Translations under genes and position numbers: made by a program | In this document: piece by piece, positions 9,034 through 20,801 of the stretch | How positions within the stretch are numbered: position 1 is the first letter of the stretch | Layout of the letters: each line of letters begins with the position of its first letter | The notes under the pieces: generated by a model | What the model was told of the DNA's origin: nothing | Seen by the model: the letters and a program-made list of their open reading frames with translations, nothing else | Databases searched by the model: none | Source: Planococcus halotolerans | Lineage (GTDB): Bacteria > Bacillota > Bacilli > Bacillales_A > Planococcaceae | Assembly (NCBI RefSeq): GCF_003289955.1 | Contig: NZ_QLZR01000007.1 | Coordinates: forward strand, 62,001-126,000 | DNA: 64,000 nucleotides | Direction of reading: 5' to 3'

Positions 9034-10104
9034 TCAATCGTCCATTCCCATCGATTTTTCATAAGCCTGCAAGTACCCGATTTCAGAAGGGCTTCCCATC
9101 TGCGGAGCGCTCATCGCCCGGTGCCAATGTGGATAAATCGGTGCAGGACGTGCGACTGACTCTATCTTATCATGCTCTTCTTTCGTCAATTGAATATCAA
9201 ATGACGCAATATTTTCTCTCAGTTGCTCTTCATTTCTAGCTGCGATTACAATCGGTCCGACGTTAGGACGGTCCTTGACCCATGTGTAAGCGATTTGCGG
9301 CACGGAGGCATTGTGATTCTTCGCTACTTCCTCCAGCGCGTCAATCACCTGGTAAAGCCGCTCCTGGTCCATCACCCATGGCTCCGGCCATCCGCCGCCT
9401 TGACGTGTATCTTCCGGCGCTTCCTTGTCTCTTCCGATTTTACCGTTCAATAATCCTTCACCCAGCGGACTCCAAATCATGGAACCGACACCCAATTCGG
9501 TACCGGCCGGAAGAAGTTCATATTCCGCTTCACGCGCTTCAGGCGTATAGTAGATCTGTTGTGTAATCGGCGGAATAAAACCGGCCTGTTTTGCATAAGT
9601 ATGCGTCTTCGCAAGCGCCCAGCCACTGTAATTCGAAACGCCCCAGTGACGGATCTTCCCTGATTTCACCAGGCTGTCCATCGTCTCGACCGTTTCTTCG
9701 ACCGGCGTCTGTCCATCCCATAAATGCACAAAATATAAATCCAGATAATCCGTGCCCAGACGCTCCAATGATTGATCAATGGATGTCAGGATGTTATTGC
9801 GTGAAGCTCCCTGGCCATTCGGATTTTCACTGAGAGGAAACCCGGTTTTGGATGTGAGAAGCACTTCATCACGCCGGCCTTTGATTGCTGCACCAAGCAC
9901 CTTTTCCGCATCTCCCTGCGAGTATAAATTTGCAGTATCAAACATATTAATGCCCGCTTCCAGAGATATGTCCACCATACGTCGCGCTTCTTCTTCCTTC
10001 ACATTGCCCGCTGCTTCAAAACCGTTTGTTCCACTGAAAGGGATGGTTCCCAATATATATTTAGGAACCCGGAGACCTGAGTTGCCAAGATAAATATATT
10101 CCAT
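9034..10104 (-). CDS. Aldo/keto reductase
   Basis: NADPH-dependent oxidoreductase of the aldo/keto reductase superfamily, 356 residues, TIM-barrel. The catalytic tetrad is visible: Asp and Tyr in [10 protein letters not shown], Lys in LTSKTGFP and His in YFVHLWDG. Cofactor residues occur in [12 protein letters not shown] and in the late [14 protein letters not shown] segment. It resembles the YhdN/YajO/tas-like subgroup of general stress or carbonyl reductases. Substrate cannot be told. The start ATG follows GGAGG. The next gene on the same strand, 111 nt upstream, also encodes a reductase-fold protein, but no evidence joins them into a pathway. Confidence 0.9.
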   Translation of the reverse strand: MEYIYLGNSGLRVPKYILGTIPFSGTNGFEAAGNVKEEEARRMVDISLEAGINMFDTANLYSQGDAEKVLGAAIKGRRDEVLLTSKTGFPLSENPNGQGASRNNILTSIDQSLERLGTDYLDLYFVHLWDGQTPVEETVETMDSLVKSGKIRHWGVSNYSGWALAKTHTYAKQAGFIPPITQQIYYTPEAREAEYELLPAGTELGVGSMIWSPLGEGLLNGKIGRDKEAPEDTRQGGGWPEPWVMDQERLYQVIDALEEVAKNHNASVPQIAYTWVKDRPNVGPIVIAARNEEQLRENIASFDIQLTKEEHDKIESVARPAPIYPHWHRAMSAPQMGSPSEIGYLQAYEKSMGMDD

Positions 10105-10215
10105 CGAATCCTCCTCAAAATGTCTATTTACTAATTGTTGACAGTAGTTATCTACCCGTCATTTTCATCAGTAAAACAGAATAGAACATTTTGGGATTTA
10201 TCAGCTTTCGAAAAG

Positions 10216-10758
10216 TTAAATTACCTTGTACCATATCTCCACTTGCCGGTCAGTCTCGATCGTTTTTGTTTTTTCCAGCTCAATCTCAAAATCATCCAGA
10301 TGCTCGAAAAAACGGAGCCCTTTGCCGAGTAGTATCGGAGCCACGGCAATCTGCAGTTCATCCACCAGTCCTGCTTTCAGCGCTTGCTGTCCGGTACTCG
10401 CGCCTAACACCACCACGTCTTTATCACCCGCTGAATCCTTTGCCTGGCGTATGGCATTCTCGATGCCGTCAGTGACAAATGTGATCGTCAAGTCTGCGTT
10501 CTCTTTTGGATGTCTGGCCGGCGGGTGATGCGTCAAGATATACAGCGGCACCTGAAACTCATAATCATCCGCATAGGCATCCGTGACTTCCGTGCTCTCA
10601 AAACTGTTGCGTCCCATCACAACAGCTCCGGTATTGCCCATCGCCGCATTGATTTCGTCGTTCGGCTCGAAACTGGTGTACAATTTATCCAGACTGCCGT
10701 GCCGATCATTGATGAACCCATCCACCGACATGATCATGCCCCATACCACTTTTGCCAT
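10216..10758 (-). CDS. Dihydrofolate reductase-fold protein (RibD C-terminal family)
   Basis: Protein of 180 residues of the RibD_C/DHFR-like family, like Bacillus YyaP or YwjB. It shows the N-terminal WGMIMSVDGFIND segment, GAVVMGRNSFE, and the NADPH-binding VVLGASTGQQALKAGLVDELQI with VAPILLGKGLRFF near the C-terminus. Members are probable NADPH reductases of unknown substrate; true folate reductase activity is unlikely because the usual substrate residues are not preserved. The start ATG has a GGAGG-type site upstream. It is followed on its 5' side by the ssrA terminator. Confidence 0.85.
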   Translation of the reverse strand: MAKVVWGMIMSVDGFINDRHGSLDKLYTSFEPNDEINAAMGNTGAVVMGRNSFESTEVTDAYADDYEFQVPLYILTHHPPARHPKENADLTITFVTDGIENAIRQAKDSAGDKDVVVLGASTGQQALKAGLVDELQIAVAPILLGKGLRFFEHLDDFEIELEKTKTIETDRQVEIWYKVI

Positions 10759-10844
10759 AATGCTCCTCCTATTTTAATGAAATTTTTTCTTCTGATGAAT
10801 CTAACTCCTTCTATATAACAGTAATTCCTGCTTTTAGTTAAAAT

Positions 10845-10882
10845 GAAAAAAACGCCAAAACCCAGTTAAAGGTTTTGGCGTT
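10845..10882 (-). terminator. Terminator of the tmRNA gene
   Basis: Twelve-bp stem AACGCCAAAACC/GGTTTTGGCGTT; on the minus strand it ends in a run of six T. Confidence 0.88.
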
Positions 10883-10905
10883 CTTATGTAGCTCCATAAA
10901 ATCTA

Positions 10906-11256
10906 TGGAGACGGCGGGAGTCGAACCCGCGTCCAGAGACTCAGCTACTTGAGCATCTACGCGTGTAGCTTATCCATTTAAGTTTCGCGCAGCACTATGC
11001 CGATAAGCAGGCGTCATGTGCGCTAACTTGAAAATCTCCTGCCGGCAGCTCAAGTTGCACTGCCGACTGTATCCCACTAAAGTTGAGCTCTACATAGCCA
11101 CATGGGCGATGGATACATAGAGCAGATCCGAGCTTACGCTGCGAATGCTAGGTTTTGGTTTGTTTTGCCAGTTGTTATAGTTACGTTGGTGACGAAGCCG
11201 ATCCTCCGACGCGCAACCCAAGCCCTGATCATCCCTGTCGAATCCGTAACGTCCCC
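10906..11256 (-). ncRNA. ssrA: tmRNA (SsrA)
   Basis: Transfer-messenger RNA of about 351 nt that rescues stalled ribosomes with SmpB. The 5' end GGGGACGTTACGGATTCGAC and the 3' end with GGTTCGACTCCCGCCGTCTCC form the tRNA-like acceptor and T arm. The 3' CCA is not encoded, since TAG follows the discriminator A. The tag frame lies at 11134-11169. It sits next to smpB and rnr, the same arrangement as in B. subtilis. A consensus promoter lies just after the smpB stop codon. Confidence 0.97.
11134..11169 (-). other. tmRNA proteolysis-tag reading frame
   Basis: Reads GGC AAA ACA ... GCA GCG TAA, giving GKTNQNLAFAA, so with the alanine from charged tmRNA the added tag is AGKTNQNLAFAA. The B. subtilis tag is AGKTNSFNQNVALAA, so this one is three residues shorter and ends in FAA rather than LAA. 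Confidence 0.88.
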
Positions 11257-11312
11257 TCATTATAAGAAGACACGGAAAGAGTATGACTCAATCGTGCTTG
11301 TGTTATAAACCT

Positions 11313-11341
11313 ATTATAAGACAAAGATAGTCAGACTTCAA
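11313..11341 (-). promoter_or_regulatory. Sigma-A promoter of ssrA
   Basis: -35 TTGAAG, 17-nt spacer, -10 TATAAT on the minus strand, about 57 nt upstream of the mature 5' end. The -35 lies only 2 nt beyond the smpB stop codon, so tmRNA can be made separately from the rnr-smpB transcript. Confidence 0.8.
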
Positions 11342-11343
11342 GC

Positions 11344-11808
11344 CTAACGGCTGCGTTCTTTCATCGCACGGTCAATTTCCCGTTTGGCGTCTTTCCTCTT
11401 CAGATCTTCACGCTTATCATAGTTTTTCTTACCTTTACCCACACCGATTAAAACTTTGGCGAAACCGTCCTTCAAATACATCTTCAAAGGGACAATCGTG
11501 ACACCTTGTTCTTTCGAATGGGATTCCAATTCCAGGATCTGTTTCTTATGAAGCAGCAATTTTCGTGAACGTGTAGGGTCGTGATTAAAGATATTGCCTT
11601 GTTCATATGGACTGATATGCATATTGGAAATCCAGGCTTCCCCGCCGCGAATGCGGACGAAAGCATCCTTCAATTGGACTTTGCCGTTTCTTGCAGACTT
11701 TATCTCCGTGCCTTGCAGCACAATTCCGGCTTCCATTGTTTCTTCAATAAAATAGTCAAAACCGGCTTTTTTGTTCTGGGCAATTACATTGCCTGATCCT
11801 TTTGCCAT
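11344..11808 (-). CDS. smpB: SsrA-binding protein SmpB
   Basis: Basic RNA-binding protein of 154 residues that delivers tmRNA to stalled ribosomes. Family segments are present: [50 protein letters not shown] and the Lys/Arg-rich C-terminal tail ([31 protein letters not shown]) that reads the empty mRNA channel. The start is the ATG at 11808, with GAGGTGG 5-6 nt upstream; the longer frame begins inside this site. It lies 54 nt downstream of rnr, with ssrA next. Confidence 0.96.
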   Translation of the reverse strand: MAKGSGNVIAQNKKAGFDYFIEETMEAGIVLQGTEIKSARNGKVQLKDAFVRIRGGEAWISNMHISPYEQGNIFNHDPTRSRKLLLHKKQILELESHSKEQGVTIVPLKMYLKDGFAKVLIGVGKGKKNYDKREDLKRKDAKREIDRAMKERSR

Positions 11809-11830
11809 TGATTCCACCTCAAATTAGTTG

Positions 11831-11854
11831 AAAAGAGCGGCTCGTGAGCCGCTC
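11831..11854 (-). terminator. Hairpin between rnr and smpB (weak terminator or attenuator)
   Basis: Perfect stem GAGCGGCTC/GAGCCGCTC with a 2-nt centre, followed on the minus strand by only TTTT. It may partly end rnr transcripts or stabilise their 3' ends rather than block read-through to smpB. Confidence 0.55.
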
Positions 11855-11862
11855 CTTGCTCA

Positions 11863-14181
11863 TTACTTTTTGCGCTTATTCTTCTTAGCTGCGCCTTCAT
11901 AGAATTTCTTCTTCGGATTCTTGCCCTTGCGGGTCGGTCCGCCGTCTTGTTTCTTGCCATCACGGCCAACTTTGCCGCTGCCTTCTTTTTTCGAAGCACG
12001 GATGACTTTCGGTGCGTCTTTTCTTGTACGGCGGACATTTTGTGTCATGCCGACAATTTCAAAATCGATAGCTGATTCCTCAGGTTTAACACCGATTACT
12101 TTAATTTCCACTTCATCACCAATTCGGAACTGGCGGTTGCTGCGTTCGCCGATCATCATCATCTGGCGGTCGTCGAAACGGTAGAAGTCATCCGTCATAT
12201 TGGAAACATGGACCAGTCCTTCAATCGTATTCGGCAATTCCACAAACAAGCCGAAATTGGTGACTGAAGATATAATACCGGTAAATTCCTCACCGATTTT
12301 ATCAACCATAAATTGAGTTTTCTTCAATGCATCCGTATCCCGCTCAGCTTCCACTGCACGTCTTTCGCGTTCTGAAGTATGGGTTGCAATATCATCCATA
12401 TTGGCTTCCCAGTGCATCAATGTCGACTTCGAAAGATCTTTTTCAATCAGATAAGTGCGGATTAATCTATGGATAACCAAATCCGGATAACGGCGGATCG
12501 GTGATGTGAAGTGCGTGTAGAACTCAGTTGAAAGACCGAAATGCCCAAGACTTTCTGCTGAATACTTCGCCTGCTGCATTGAACGGAGCAGCATCGTCGA
12601 AATCACCGGCTCTTCCGGAGTGCCTTCAATCGATTCCACGATTTCCTGCAAGGCACGCGGATGAATATCATTGCCTGTACCTTTTACAACGATACCAAAA
12701 TTAGTTACAAATTCAAAGAAACGCTGCAGTTTTTCAGGCTTCGGATCTTCGTGGATACGGTAAAGAGACGGCACTTCCATGTGATGGAAATGTTCTGCTA
12801 CTGTTTCGTTGGCCGCCAGCATGAACTCCTCGATCAAGCGCTCTGCAACCGTACGCTCTCGAACGACAACGTCAGTCGGATTACCATCTTCATCAACCAA
12901 TACTTTTGATTCTTTAAAATCAAAATCGATGGCGCCGCGGCGCATGCGTTTGTCACGCAGAATACTGGCCAATTCCTTCATCAATTCGAACATCGGCACT
13001 AATTCACTGTACTTCTCTTTCAATTCCTGGTTGTCCTGTTCCAGAATTTCGTAGACATCAGTATACGTCATACGTGCTGAAGTCCGGATGACACTCTGGA
13101 AGATTTCATGCGACAGGACTTCCCCTTGATCATTGAAAATCATTTCACAGGATAACGTCAGACGATCAACCTGCGGGTTCAATGAACAAATACCATTTGA
13201 AAGGCGATGAGGAATCATCGGAATTACGCGGTCAGTCAAATAAATGCTTGTAGCGCGGTCATAAGCTTCCCGGTCAATTTCCGATCCTTCAGTGACGTAA
13301 TGGCTGACATCTGCAATGTGGACGCCAAGCTTATACGTACCATCGTCTAATTTTAATACCTGGACAGCATCATCCAAATCTTTTGCATCTGCTCCGTCAA
13401 TCGTAACAATCTGTTCATCGCGCAAGTCTCTTCTATCATTCAAGTCCTCAGGGTCGATTTCATCAGGGACTGCGTTCGCTTCATCCAGCACAGCTGGAGG
13501 AAATTCTGTTTCAATTCCGTATTTATGGATGATGGAAAGAATATCCACGCCCGGATCGTTTTTATGCCCTAAAATCTGTTTGACCATACCGGTTGCCGAC
13601 TTTCTGCCTTCCGGCCAGCCCGTAATTTCCACTACCACTTTATGGCCGTCAATTGCGCCAAGTGTATCATCTTTGGCAATGAAAATATCCATGTTCATCT
13701 TTTTATCATCGGATATGACAAAACCGAAGCCGCGGTTGTCCTGGAAAGTTCCTACAACCTGAGTTGTGCCGCGTTCCAAAATACGGATGATGTCACCTTC
13801 ACGGCGGTCTCCGCCCGATGATTCAGAAATTCTCACCATTACTCTGTCTCCGTTAATCGCGCCGTTGACTTCTGTCGGCGGGATGAAGATATCATCCTGT
13901 CCAGCTTCATCATAAGCTACAAAACCGAAGCCGCGTGGATGGCCGATGAACTTGCCGCTCATCAGGTTCATTCGTTCAGGAACCCCGTAACGATTGGCGC
14001 GTGAACGCACCAACAATCCTTTTTCTTCCAACTTAACTAATGTTTTTACCAATTCTTTAAATTCATCAGCGTCTTCAAAGCCGAATTGCTCTTCAATTTC
14101 CTGAACGGTCAAGGGTTTGTAAGCATCTTCGCGCATAAAGGCTAATAATCTTTGGTCCAATGAAATCTCATTATTTCCCAT
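11863..14181 (-). CDS. rnr: Ribonuclease R
   Basis: 3'-5' exoribonuclease of 772 residues that degrades structured RNA and, with tmRNA-SmpB, faulty mRNA. Domain order: N-terminal winged helix (residues 1-65), two cold-shock RNA-binding domains (about 75-220, with RGFGFV and [10 protein letters not shown]), the RNB catalytic domain with acidic metal site [16 protein letters not shown] near 270, an S1 domain near 635-715 ([19 protein letters not shown]) and a Lys/Arg-rich tail. Size matches B. subtilis RNase R (779). It lies between the carboxylesterase gene and smpB as in B. subtilis. Confidence 0.96.
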   Translation of the reverse strand: MGNNEISLDQRLLAFMREDAYKPLTVQEIEEQFGFEDADEFKELVKTLVKLEEKGLLVRSRANRYGVPERMNLMSGKFIGHPRGFGFVAYDEAGQDDIFIPPTEVNGAINGDRVMVRISESSGGDRREGDIIRILERGTTQVVGTFQDNRGFGFVISDDKKMNMDIFIAKDDTLGAIDGHKVVVEITGWPEGRKSATGMVKQILGHKNDPGVDILSIIHKYGIETEFPPAVLDEANAVPDEIDPEDLNDRRDLRDEQIVTIDGADAKDLDDAVQVLKLDDGTYKLGVHIADVSHYVTEGSEIDREAYDRATSIYLTDRVIPMIPHRLSNGICSLNPQVDRLTLSCEMIFNDQGEVLSHEIFQSVIRTSARMTYTDVYEILEQDNQELKEKYSELVPMFELMKELASILRDKRMRRGAIDFDFKESKVLVDEDGNPTDVVVRERTVAERLIEEFMLAANETVAEHFHHMEVPSLYRIHEDPKPEKLQRFFEFVTNFGIVVKGTGNDIHPRALQEIVESIEGTPEEPVISTMLLRSMQQAKYSAESLGHFGLSTEFYTHFTSPIRRYPDLVIHRLIRTYLIEKDLSKSTLMHWEANMDDIATHTSERERRAVEAERDTDALKKTQFMVDKIGEEFTGIISSVTNFGLFVELPNTIEGLVHVSNMTDDFYRFDDRQMMMIGERSNRQFRIGDEVEIKVIGVKPEESAIDFEIVGMTQNVRRTRKDAPKVIRASKKEGSGKVGRDGKKQDGGPTRKGKNPKKKFYEGAAKKNKRKK

Positions 14182-14204
14182 CTATATTCCTCCTTCTGGC
14201 GTTC

Positions 14205-14951
14205 TCACACGCTCCAATCGAGCGATTCGAGAAATTCCAATACATCTTCGTGCAATTGTTCTTTTTCTTTATCAAGGGTGATGACATGACCTGATTTCTC
14301 GTACCATTTAATTCTTTTATCAAACGATTCCACTGTATCATATATGATATTCGCCGAATCGGTATCAATAACATTATCCAGCGAACCCTGCACGACGAAT
14401 GTCGGTGCATAGACATGATCCGCATGGTCCCTTACATCCTGCACCAATTCACGCAGGTCTGAAAGCGAACGCATGCCATGTTCACGCAGGCCCTTTATTT
14501 CTTCTTCTATAACATCGTCTTCTTTTCCTTCTAGCTTCTTATAATTGCGGGCATAATTGATAACCCCTTCAAACAGAAGATCAGTCGATTTCATAATCAT
14601 TGGTGAGCACATTGTAAATACACCCTTTACAGGGAATGTATACCCAGTTTTCAGTGACAATACGCCACCGAGCGACAATCCGCCGACTGCAATTTCCGAA
14701 TAACCTTCGTCTTTCAATTGCTGATAAGCCTGTTCGACTTCTCGCCACCAGCCTTCAGGTCCGCTTTCCACTAGTTTTTCAGGTTCAACCCCGTGCCCTT
14801 CCAAATGGGGGGCAATCGATGTATACCCTTTCTTTTCAAGAAAACGGCCAAGCATCCTTACATCAGCAGAGTTGCCGGTAAAGCCGTGAAGCAACAGAAC
14901 CGCCCGCGGTCCTGCTTTGAAGAAAAATGGTTTTGGCGGTGTAATCCTCAT
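14205..14951 (-). CDS. Carboxylesterase (Est30/YvaK type)
   Basis: Alpha/beta-hydrolase of 248 residues, the same length as B. subtilis YvaK. It has the oxyanion motif [13 protein letters not shown], the nucleophile in [13 protein letters not shown], Asp in [11 protein letters not shown] and His in [11 protein letters not shown]. Such enzymes cleave short-chain esters; the biological substrate is unknown. The start is the ATG at 14951, with GGAGGG 6 nt upstream. Synteny secG-esterase-rnr-smpB-ssrA is conserved, but here a 570-nt repeat island separates it from secG, so it probably has its own promoter. Confidence 0.92.
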   Translation of the reverse strand: MRITPPKPFFFKAGPRAVLLLHGFTGNSADVRMLGRFLEKKGYTSIAPHLEGHGVEPEKLVESGPEGWWREVEQAYQQLKDEGYSEIAVGGLSLGGVLSLKTGYTFPVKGVFTMCSPMIMKSTDLLFEGVINYARNYKKLEGKEDDVIEEEIKGLREHGMRSLSDLRELVQDVRDHADHVYAPTFVVQGSLDNVIDTDSANIIYDTVESFDKRIKWYEKSGHVITLDKEKEQLHEDVLEFLESLDWSV

Positions 14952-14995
14952 GCAAATCCCTCCAGAAATTAATATCAATGTACTGATTTCCGTTC

Positions 14996-15088
14996 CAGGC
15001 GGACGCTTTCCGCGGGAGTGGCCTGAGCCTCCTCAGTCGCTTTCGCTCCTTACGGGGTCTCAGGACTCACTCTATTCCCGCAGGAAAC
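14996..15088 (+). repeat. Dispersed repeat family A, copy 1
   Basis: GC-rich element carrying the family-A marks GCTTTCCGCGGGAG, CCTGAGCCTCCTCAG, GGGGTCTCAGGACTC and CCCGCAGGA in order. Related copies are at 29115-29214 (inverted), 38610-38705 and 54764-54870. It can fold, since the CCTGAG and CTCAGG parts pair. It lies within the 572-nt gap between secG and the esterase gene. Confidence 0.85.
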
Positions 15089-15111
15089 GGTTTGCGCTTG
15101 CGCAAATCGTT

Positions 15112-15170
15112 TGCGACGAAGCAGCATAGCGATGCAGGAGCATCTCTTTGCCCTTCGCTGCCTTTCACTA
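15112..15170. repeat. C-type stem module between A1 and B1
   Basis: GCGACGAAGCAGCATAGCGATGCAGGAGCA-like segment, the inverted form of the module (GCTCCTGCATCGCT...CTTCGTCGC) nested in other repeats. The rest of the gap up to 15225 is AT-rich with nothing recognisable. Confidence 0.6.
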
Positions 15171-15225
15171 CAATTGATAATAAAATATCAATTCAAATTA
15201 GAAATATATATTTTTATATAGCTTA

Positions 15226-15460
15226 GATATGGAGCAAAACAGCGAAGACTCCCAGGGGAGCAGAACTGGAGTTGGCTTTCCAACTCCAGTTCGAGCGAAG
15301 TGCTGAGATCCACTCGGACGAAGTGAAACGAGTACGAGTTAGCTCAGCGCAAGCCAAGAGTTGGCCGTAGCCTGCAAGGCCGGCTCTTTGCGACGAAGCT
15401 AGCGCAGCGATGCAGGAGCACGGGTTTGGGAAAGCGCAGCTGTTTTGCGAAATATCGATT
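15226..15460 (+). repeat. Dispersed repeat family B, copy 1, with nested C module
   Basis: Begins GATATGGAGCAAAACAGC and ends GCTGTTTTGCGAAATATC, an imperfect terminal inverted repeat. Inside are a hairpin ACTGGAGTTGG/CCAACTCCAGT, then GCTGAG...CTCAGC arms. A C module (about 15350-15422, TTTGCGACGAAGCTAGCGC, GCGATGCAGGAGCA) is inserted before the right end. No open frame of protein character and no transposase. Confidence 0.85.
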
Positions 15461-15474
15461 ATATTACCACTATA

Positions 15475-15508
15475 AAAGAAAACGCCCAACCAGTTTATTG
15501 GTCAGGCG
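15475..15508 (-). terminator. Terminator of secG
   Basis: Stem CGCCTGACCA/TGGTTGGGCG (two wobble pairs) followed by TTTTCTTTT on the minus strand. Confidence 0.75.
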
Positions 15509-15523
15509 ATTTAGTCATCTACA

Positions 15524-15751
15524 TTATACTTTCGTTACGGCGATAGCCAAAATAAAGAATAAGGCAGCAAGTACAATCGTTACACGATGAAGGACAAGAT
15601 CAAGTCCCCGTGCTTTTTGCTTGCCGAAAAGTTGCTCAGCTCCACCGGAGATGGCTCCTGAAAGACCTGCACTTTTTCCTGATTGTAATAATACGACAAC
15701 GATTAATGCGAGCGATACGATGACGAGTAAAGTCATTAACAACGTATGCAT
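15524..15751 (-). CDS. secG: Preprotein translocase subunit SecG
   Basis: Small membrane subunit of the SecYEG channel, 75 residues (76 in B. subtilis). Two membrane segments, about residues 3-23 and 52-72, flank a Gly/Ser-rich cytoplasmic loop with [24 protein letters not shown], the family signature. The start is the ATG at 15751 because AGGAGGTGG is 5 nt upstream and the longer frame starts inside it. It lies between eno and the esterase gene, with a terminator on each side. Confidence 0.95.
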   Translation of the reverse strand: MHTLLMTLLVIVSLALIVVVLLQSGKSAGLSGAISGGAEQLFGKQKARGLDLVLHRVTIVLAALFFILAIAVTKV

Positions 15752-15828
15752 AAATTCCACCTCCTGAATAAAACCTTCACAACAAGAATAAGTTTATCAA
15801 AAATTGTGACCTATGACAATAGCAATAG

Positions 15829-15854
15829 AAAAAAGAGGCAATGCCTCCTTTTTT
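15829..15854 (-). terminator. Terminator of the glycolytic operon after eno
   Basis: Short GAGGC/GCCTC stem with a 3-nt loop, flanked by A6 and T6 runs, directly after the eno stop codon. Confidence 0.75.
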
Positions 15855-17165
<1,311 letters not shown>

Positions 17166-18698
17166 TTAGAATAATGGTTTTCCGGTCATTTCTGCCGGTT
17201 GTTCGATATCCAATAACTTTAAGATGGTTGGTGCCAAGTCGGCAAGAATGCCATCCGGCTTCATTTCCAGACCTGATTTCGTAATGATTACCGGTACCTG
17301 ATTGGTCGTATGCGCCGTCATAGGCAAGCCTTCAGTGGTCAGCACTTCGTCTGAATTTCCGTGATCGGCCGTAACAATCGCCGTTCCGCCTTTAGCGTGC
17401 AAGGCCTCGATAATTCTTCCCAAACACTCATCGACAGCTTCAATCGCCTGAATAGTAGGTTCCAACAATCCGCTGTGCCCTACCATATCCGGATTGGCAA
17501 AATTGAGGATGATGGCATCGTGCGCTTCCGCTTCGATCTGTTCGACAAGTTTATCAGTTAATTCATATGCGCTCATTTCCGGTTGAAGGTCGTAAGTCGC
17601 CACTTTCGGAGAATCAACAAGAATCCGTTCTTCCCCCGGAAAAACCTTCTCTCTCCCGCCACTCATAAAGAAAGTGACATGAGGATATTTTTCCGTTTCC
17701 GCGATGCGTAATTGGGTCAATCCATTCGCTGAAATCACTTCGCCGACCGTATTTTCAAGATTCAACGACTCAAAAGCGATCCGGGTCGGCAAAACATCAC
17801 TATAAGAAGTGAACGATACAAAAGTCAGTCTGTCGGGATGATTCGGGCTCAACGGAAAACCGTTAAACTCGTTGGTGATTAATGTTGACGTCAATTGAAT
17901 CGCACGGTCCGGCCTGAAATTGAAGAAGATCAGGGAATCCTGCGACTTGATCGTTGCAACGGGTTCGCCATTCTCTTCTATATAAAAAGGTACGACGAAT
18001 TCGTCCATTACTCCCTGATCATAGGAGCGAACAACCCCTTCGCTTGCAGTGGAGGCATAAAGCCCAGTTCCATCCACTAATACACGATAGGCAGTTTCTG
18101 CACGGTCCCAGCGTTTATCGCGGTCCATTGCATAATAGCGTCCGCTGATCGATGCAAATTTACCGACCCCTATTTCCGCCATTTTTTCTTCTGTTTTTTC
18201 GATATACTGCAGGGCAGTTTGCGGGCCGACATCTCGGCCGTCCAAAAAGCCATGGACATAAACTTCATCCAATCCTTGCTGTTTGGCCAATTCCAATAGA
18301 GCAAAGAGATGCTCATAATGGCTGTGGACGCCGCCGTCTGACAGTAAGCCCATCAAATGAAGAGCGGAGCCGTTTGATTTCGCTTTGGCGATAGCTTCCA
18401 GGAATGCTGTATTCTGAAAGAAGTCCCCTTCCCTGATCGCTTTATTGATACGTGTCAGGTTCTGATAGACAATGCGGCCTGCACCAATATTCAAATGGCC
18501 CACTTCCGAGTTTCCCATCTGGCCGTCCGGCAATCCCACCGCTTCACCTGAAGCAGTAAGCAACTCATGCGGATAGCTATTCCATAATTTATCGAAATTC
18601 GGTTTTTTTGCCTGTGCAACTGCATTGCCAAAAGTTTCTTTCCGGCAGCCAAAGCCGTCCAGGATGATCAAAGCCACCGGATTTTCTGTATTACGCAT
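17166..18698 (-). CDS. gpmI: 2,3-bisphosphoglycerate-independent phosphoglycerate mutase
   Basis: Manganese-dependent interconversion of 3- and 2-phosphoglycerate; 510 residues (511 in B. subtilis). An alkaline-phosphatase-like fold with the phosphoserine site in [18 protein letters not shown] near residue 62 and metal residues in [13 protein letters not shown] and TADHGNSDE. The start is the ATG at 18698, 9 nt after GGAGG; a longer frame runs upstream into tpiA. It overlaps the tpiA stop by 8 nt, indicating translational coupling. Confidence 0.97.
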   Translation of the reverse strand: MRNTENPVALIILDGFGCRKETFGNAVAQAKKPNFDKLWNSYPHELLTASGEAVGLPDGQMGNSEVGHLNIGAGRIVYQNLTRINKAIREGDFFQNTAFLEAIAKAKSNGSALHLMGLLSDGGVHSHYEHLFALLELAKQQGLDEVYVHGFLDGRDVGPQTALQYIEKTEEKMAEIGVGKFASISGRYYAMDRDKRWDRAETAYRVLVDGTGLYASTASEGVVRSYDQGVMDEFVVPFYIEENGEPVATIKSQDSLIFFNFRPDRAIQLTSTLITNEFNGFPLSPNHPDRLTFVSFTSYSDVLPTRIAFESLNLENTVGEVISANGLTQLRIAETEKYPHVTFFMSGGREKVFPGEERILVDSPKVATYDLQPEMSAYELTDKLVEQIEAEAHDAIILNFANPDMVGHSGLLEPTIQAIEAVDECLGRIIEALHAKGGTAIVTADHGNSDEVLTTEGLPMTAHTTNQVPVIITKSGLEMKPDGILADLAPTILKLLDIEQPAEMTGKPLF

Positions 18699-19452
18699 TT
18701 GCACCAGCCTCCAGTAATTTGAGGAATGACTCAGCTTCGAGACTTGCTCCTCCGACCAAAGCCCCGTCAATATGCTCCATATTCATCAGTTCTTCGATAT
18801 TCGCCGGTTTAACACTGCCGCCGTATTGGATCCGGACTGCACCAGCTGTTTCTTCATTATAAAGAGATTCGATTTTTTTACGGATGATGCCGCATACTTC
18901 ATTGGCATCCTCTGCCGTAGCCGTTTTACCAGTTCCGATCGCCCAGATTGGTTCATAAGCGATCACCAGTTCAGCCGCCTGTTCAGCAGATAGTCGAGCC
19001 ACGCCTTTTTCGACTTGCGCTTCAACTACATTGCCGGTATCTCCACTGTCACGTTGTTCGAGCGATTCACCGACACATAAAATCGGTTTCAAACCGTGTT
19101 CAAAAGCAGATACTACTTTTCTGTTCGCCGATTCATCAGTTTCATTGAAATATTGACGGCGTTCAGAATGGCCGATAATAACGTATTCAACACCCAAATC
19201 TTTTAATTGGACAGGGCTTACCTCTCCGGTAAACGCCCCTTCTTTTTCTTCATGCATCGTCTGCGCACCGATTTTCAAATCAGTATTTCCAGCAGACTCC
19301 ACTAAATTTTGAAGAAATAAAGCAGGTGCACAGATAACGGCGTCTACTTTCTCAGCCGAAGGCAATGCTGTTTTAACTTCCTCTGCAAAAGCTTTTGCTT
19401 CAGCTGCTGTTTTGTACATTTTCCAGTTTCCCGCGATAATCGGTTTTCTCAA
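18691..19452 (-). CDS. tpiA: Triosephosphate isomerase
   Basis: Interconverts dihydroxyacetone phosphate and glyceraldehyde 3-phosphate; 253 residues, as in B. subtilis. It shows [12 protein letters not shown] (active-site Lys), [11 protein letters not shown] (electrophile His), [14 protein letters not shown] (catalytic Glu) and the phosphate loop VQYGGSVKP. The start is TTG at 19452, with AAAGGGAG 7-8 nt upstream; no in-frame ATG fits the family N-terminus. It lies between pgk and gpmI. Confidence 0.97.
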   Translation of the reverse strand: MRKPIIAGNWKMYKTAAEAKAFAEEVKTALPSAEKVDAVICAPALFLQNLVESAGNTDLKIGAQTMHEEKEGAFTGEVSPVQLKDLGVEYVIIGHSERRQYFNETDESANRKVVSAFEHGLKPILCVGESLEQRDSGDTGNVVEAQVEKGVARLSAEQAAELVIAYEPIWAIGTGKTATAEDANEVCGIIRKKIESLYNEETAGAVRIQYGGSVKPANIEELMNMEHIDGALVGGASLEAESFLKLLEAGANA

Positions 19453-19502
19453 AAAAACACTCCCTTTCTCATAATGTGGCAAACTATTAAAGTTGTAAGT
19501 TC

Positions 19503-20690
19503 TTACTTCTTGTCTGTAAGTGCAGTTACACCAGGCAATTCCTTGCCTTCCATGAATTCAAGCGAAGCTCCGCCACCCGTCGAGATATGGTCCATTCTTT
19601 CGGCTACATTGAACTTCTCAACTGCTGCCGCAGAATCTCCTCCTCCGATGACTGTATAAGCCTCAGTTTCGGCCATCGCCTCTGCAACGGAACGTGTTCC
19701 ATTTGCAAATGGCTCCATTTCAAAAACACCCATTGGCCCATTCCAGATAACCAGCTTCGAATCTTTTATGACATTCCGGTAGAGCTCTACAGTCTCAGGC
19801 CCAATATCAAGCCCCATCCAATCGGAAGGGATTTCTTCGATTTTCACTTGCTTTGTTTCAGCATCTTTTGAAAATTCGCTGGCTACAGTGGCATCGATTG
19901 GAAGATAGAATTTCACGCCTTTTTCTTCAGCTTTTTGGATAAAGGTTTTAGCCAATTCCAATTTATCTTCTTCCACAAGTGAATTTCCGATTTCATAGCC
20001 TTTTGCTTTAATGAACGTGTACGACAATCCGCCGCCGATCAACAGGTTATCCACTTTATCAAGCAAATGATCGATGACACCGATTTTATCTTTCACCTTG
20101 GCACCGCCAATGATAGCGGTAAATGGACGTTCCGGTTCAGACAACGCTTTTCCGAGGACATCCAGTTCTTTCTCAAGCAAAAGTCCTGAAACTGATGGAA
20201 GATGTTTCGCAATGCCTGCTGTAGAAGCGTGAGCGCGGTGCGCTGCTCCGAAAGCGTCATTGACAAAGACATCTGCGAGATCAGCAAAGGATTTTGCCAG
20301 TGTTTCATCGTTCTTTTCTTCTCCTGCATGGAAGCGGACATTTTCTAATAGAAGGATGTCGCCTTCCTGCATATTGCCAATTTCTTTTTCGACAGTTTCG
20401 CCGACTGATTCTTTCAGGTTTTTAACATCTTTATGTAGCAATTCACTCAAACGAGCCCCTGCCGCAGCAAGCCTCGTCTCTTCATTGACTTCGCCTTTTG
20501 GACGCCCCAAATGGCTTGCCAATATTACTTTCGCCCCGTTTTCAACCAGATATTCGATGGTCGGGACAGCTGCGCGGATTCGTGTATCATCCGTCACTTC
20601 TCCGTCTTTCATCGGTACGTTGAAATCGACTCGGCAAAATATGCGTTTCCCTTTCAAATCCAAATCTTTCATGGTCATTTTCTGCAGCAT
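19503..20690 (-). CDS. pgk: Phosphoglycerate kinase
   Basis: Makes ATP from 1,3-bisphosphoglycerate; 395 residues. The family N-terminal signature [13 protein letters not shown] is present, with [10 protein letters not shown], the hinge region ILGGAKV-like [13 protein letters not shown] and the C-terminal GGGDSAAAV nucleotide loop and [21 protein letters not shown] at 20690 follows GGAGG at 7 nt. It is 111 nt downstream of gapA, a gap that contains a terminator-like hairpin. Confidence 0.98.
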   Translation of the reverse strand: MLQKMTMKDLDLKGKRIFCRVDFNVPMKDGEVTDDTRIRAAVPTIEYLVENGAKVILASHLGRPKGEVNEETRLAAAGARLSELLHKDVKNLKESVGETVEKEIGNMQEGDILLLENVRFHAGEEKNDETLAKSFADLADVFVNDAFGAAHRAHASTAGIAKHLPSVSGLLLEKELDVLGKALSEPERPFTAIIGGAKVKDKIGVIDHLLDKVDNLLIGGGLSYTFIKAKGYEIGNSLVEEDKLELAKTFIQKAEEKGVKFYLPIDATVASEFSKDAETKQVKIEEIPSDWMGLDIGPETVELYRNVIKDSKLVIWNGPMGVFEMEPFANGTRSVAEAMAETEAYTVIGGGDSAAAVEKFNVAERMDHISTGGGASLEFMEGKELPGVTALTDKK

Positions 20691-20713
20691 GAAAATACCT
20701 CCTATTTGTATTC

Positions 20714-20751
20714 AAAAAAATAAGGGGCGGGGTAAATTCCCCACCCCTTTT
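20714..20751 (-). terminator. Hairpin between gapA and pgk (terminator-like)
   Basis: Eleven-nt arms AAGGGGCGGGG/CCCCACCCCTT around a 6-nt loop; on the minus strand it is followed by TTATTTTTTT. It should end or process much of the cggR-gapA transcript while letting some reach pgk. Confidence 0.7.
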
Positions 20752-20801
20752 ATCCTCTTTTATTATAGAGGTTCATCGGTAATTAAGCTATGATTTTGGG
20801 A

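Noticed and set aside
15223-15489. Open frame of 88 codons across repeat B1
   Set aside because: It is formed by the repeat itself; the same frame is not kept in other B copies and there is no ribosome site.
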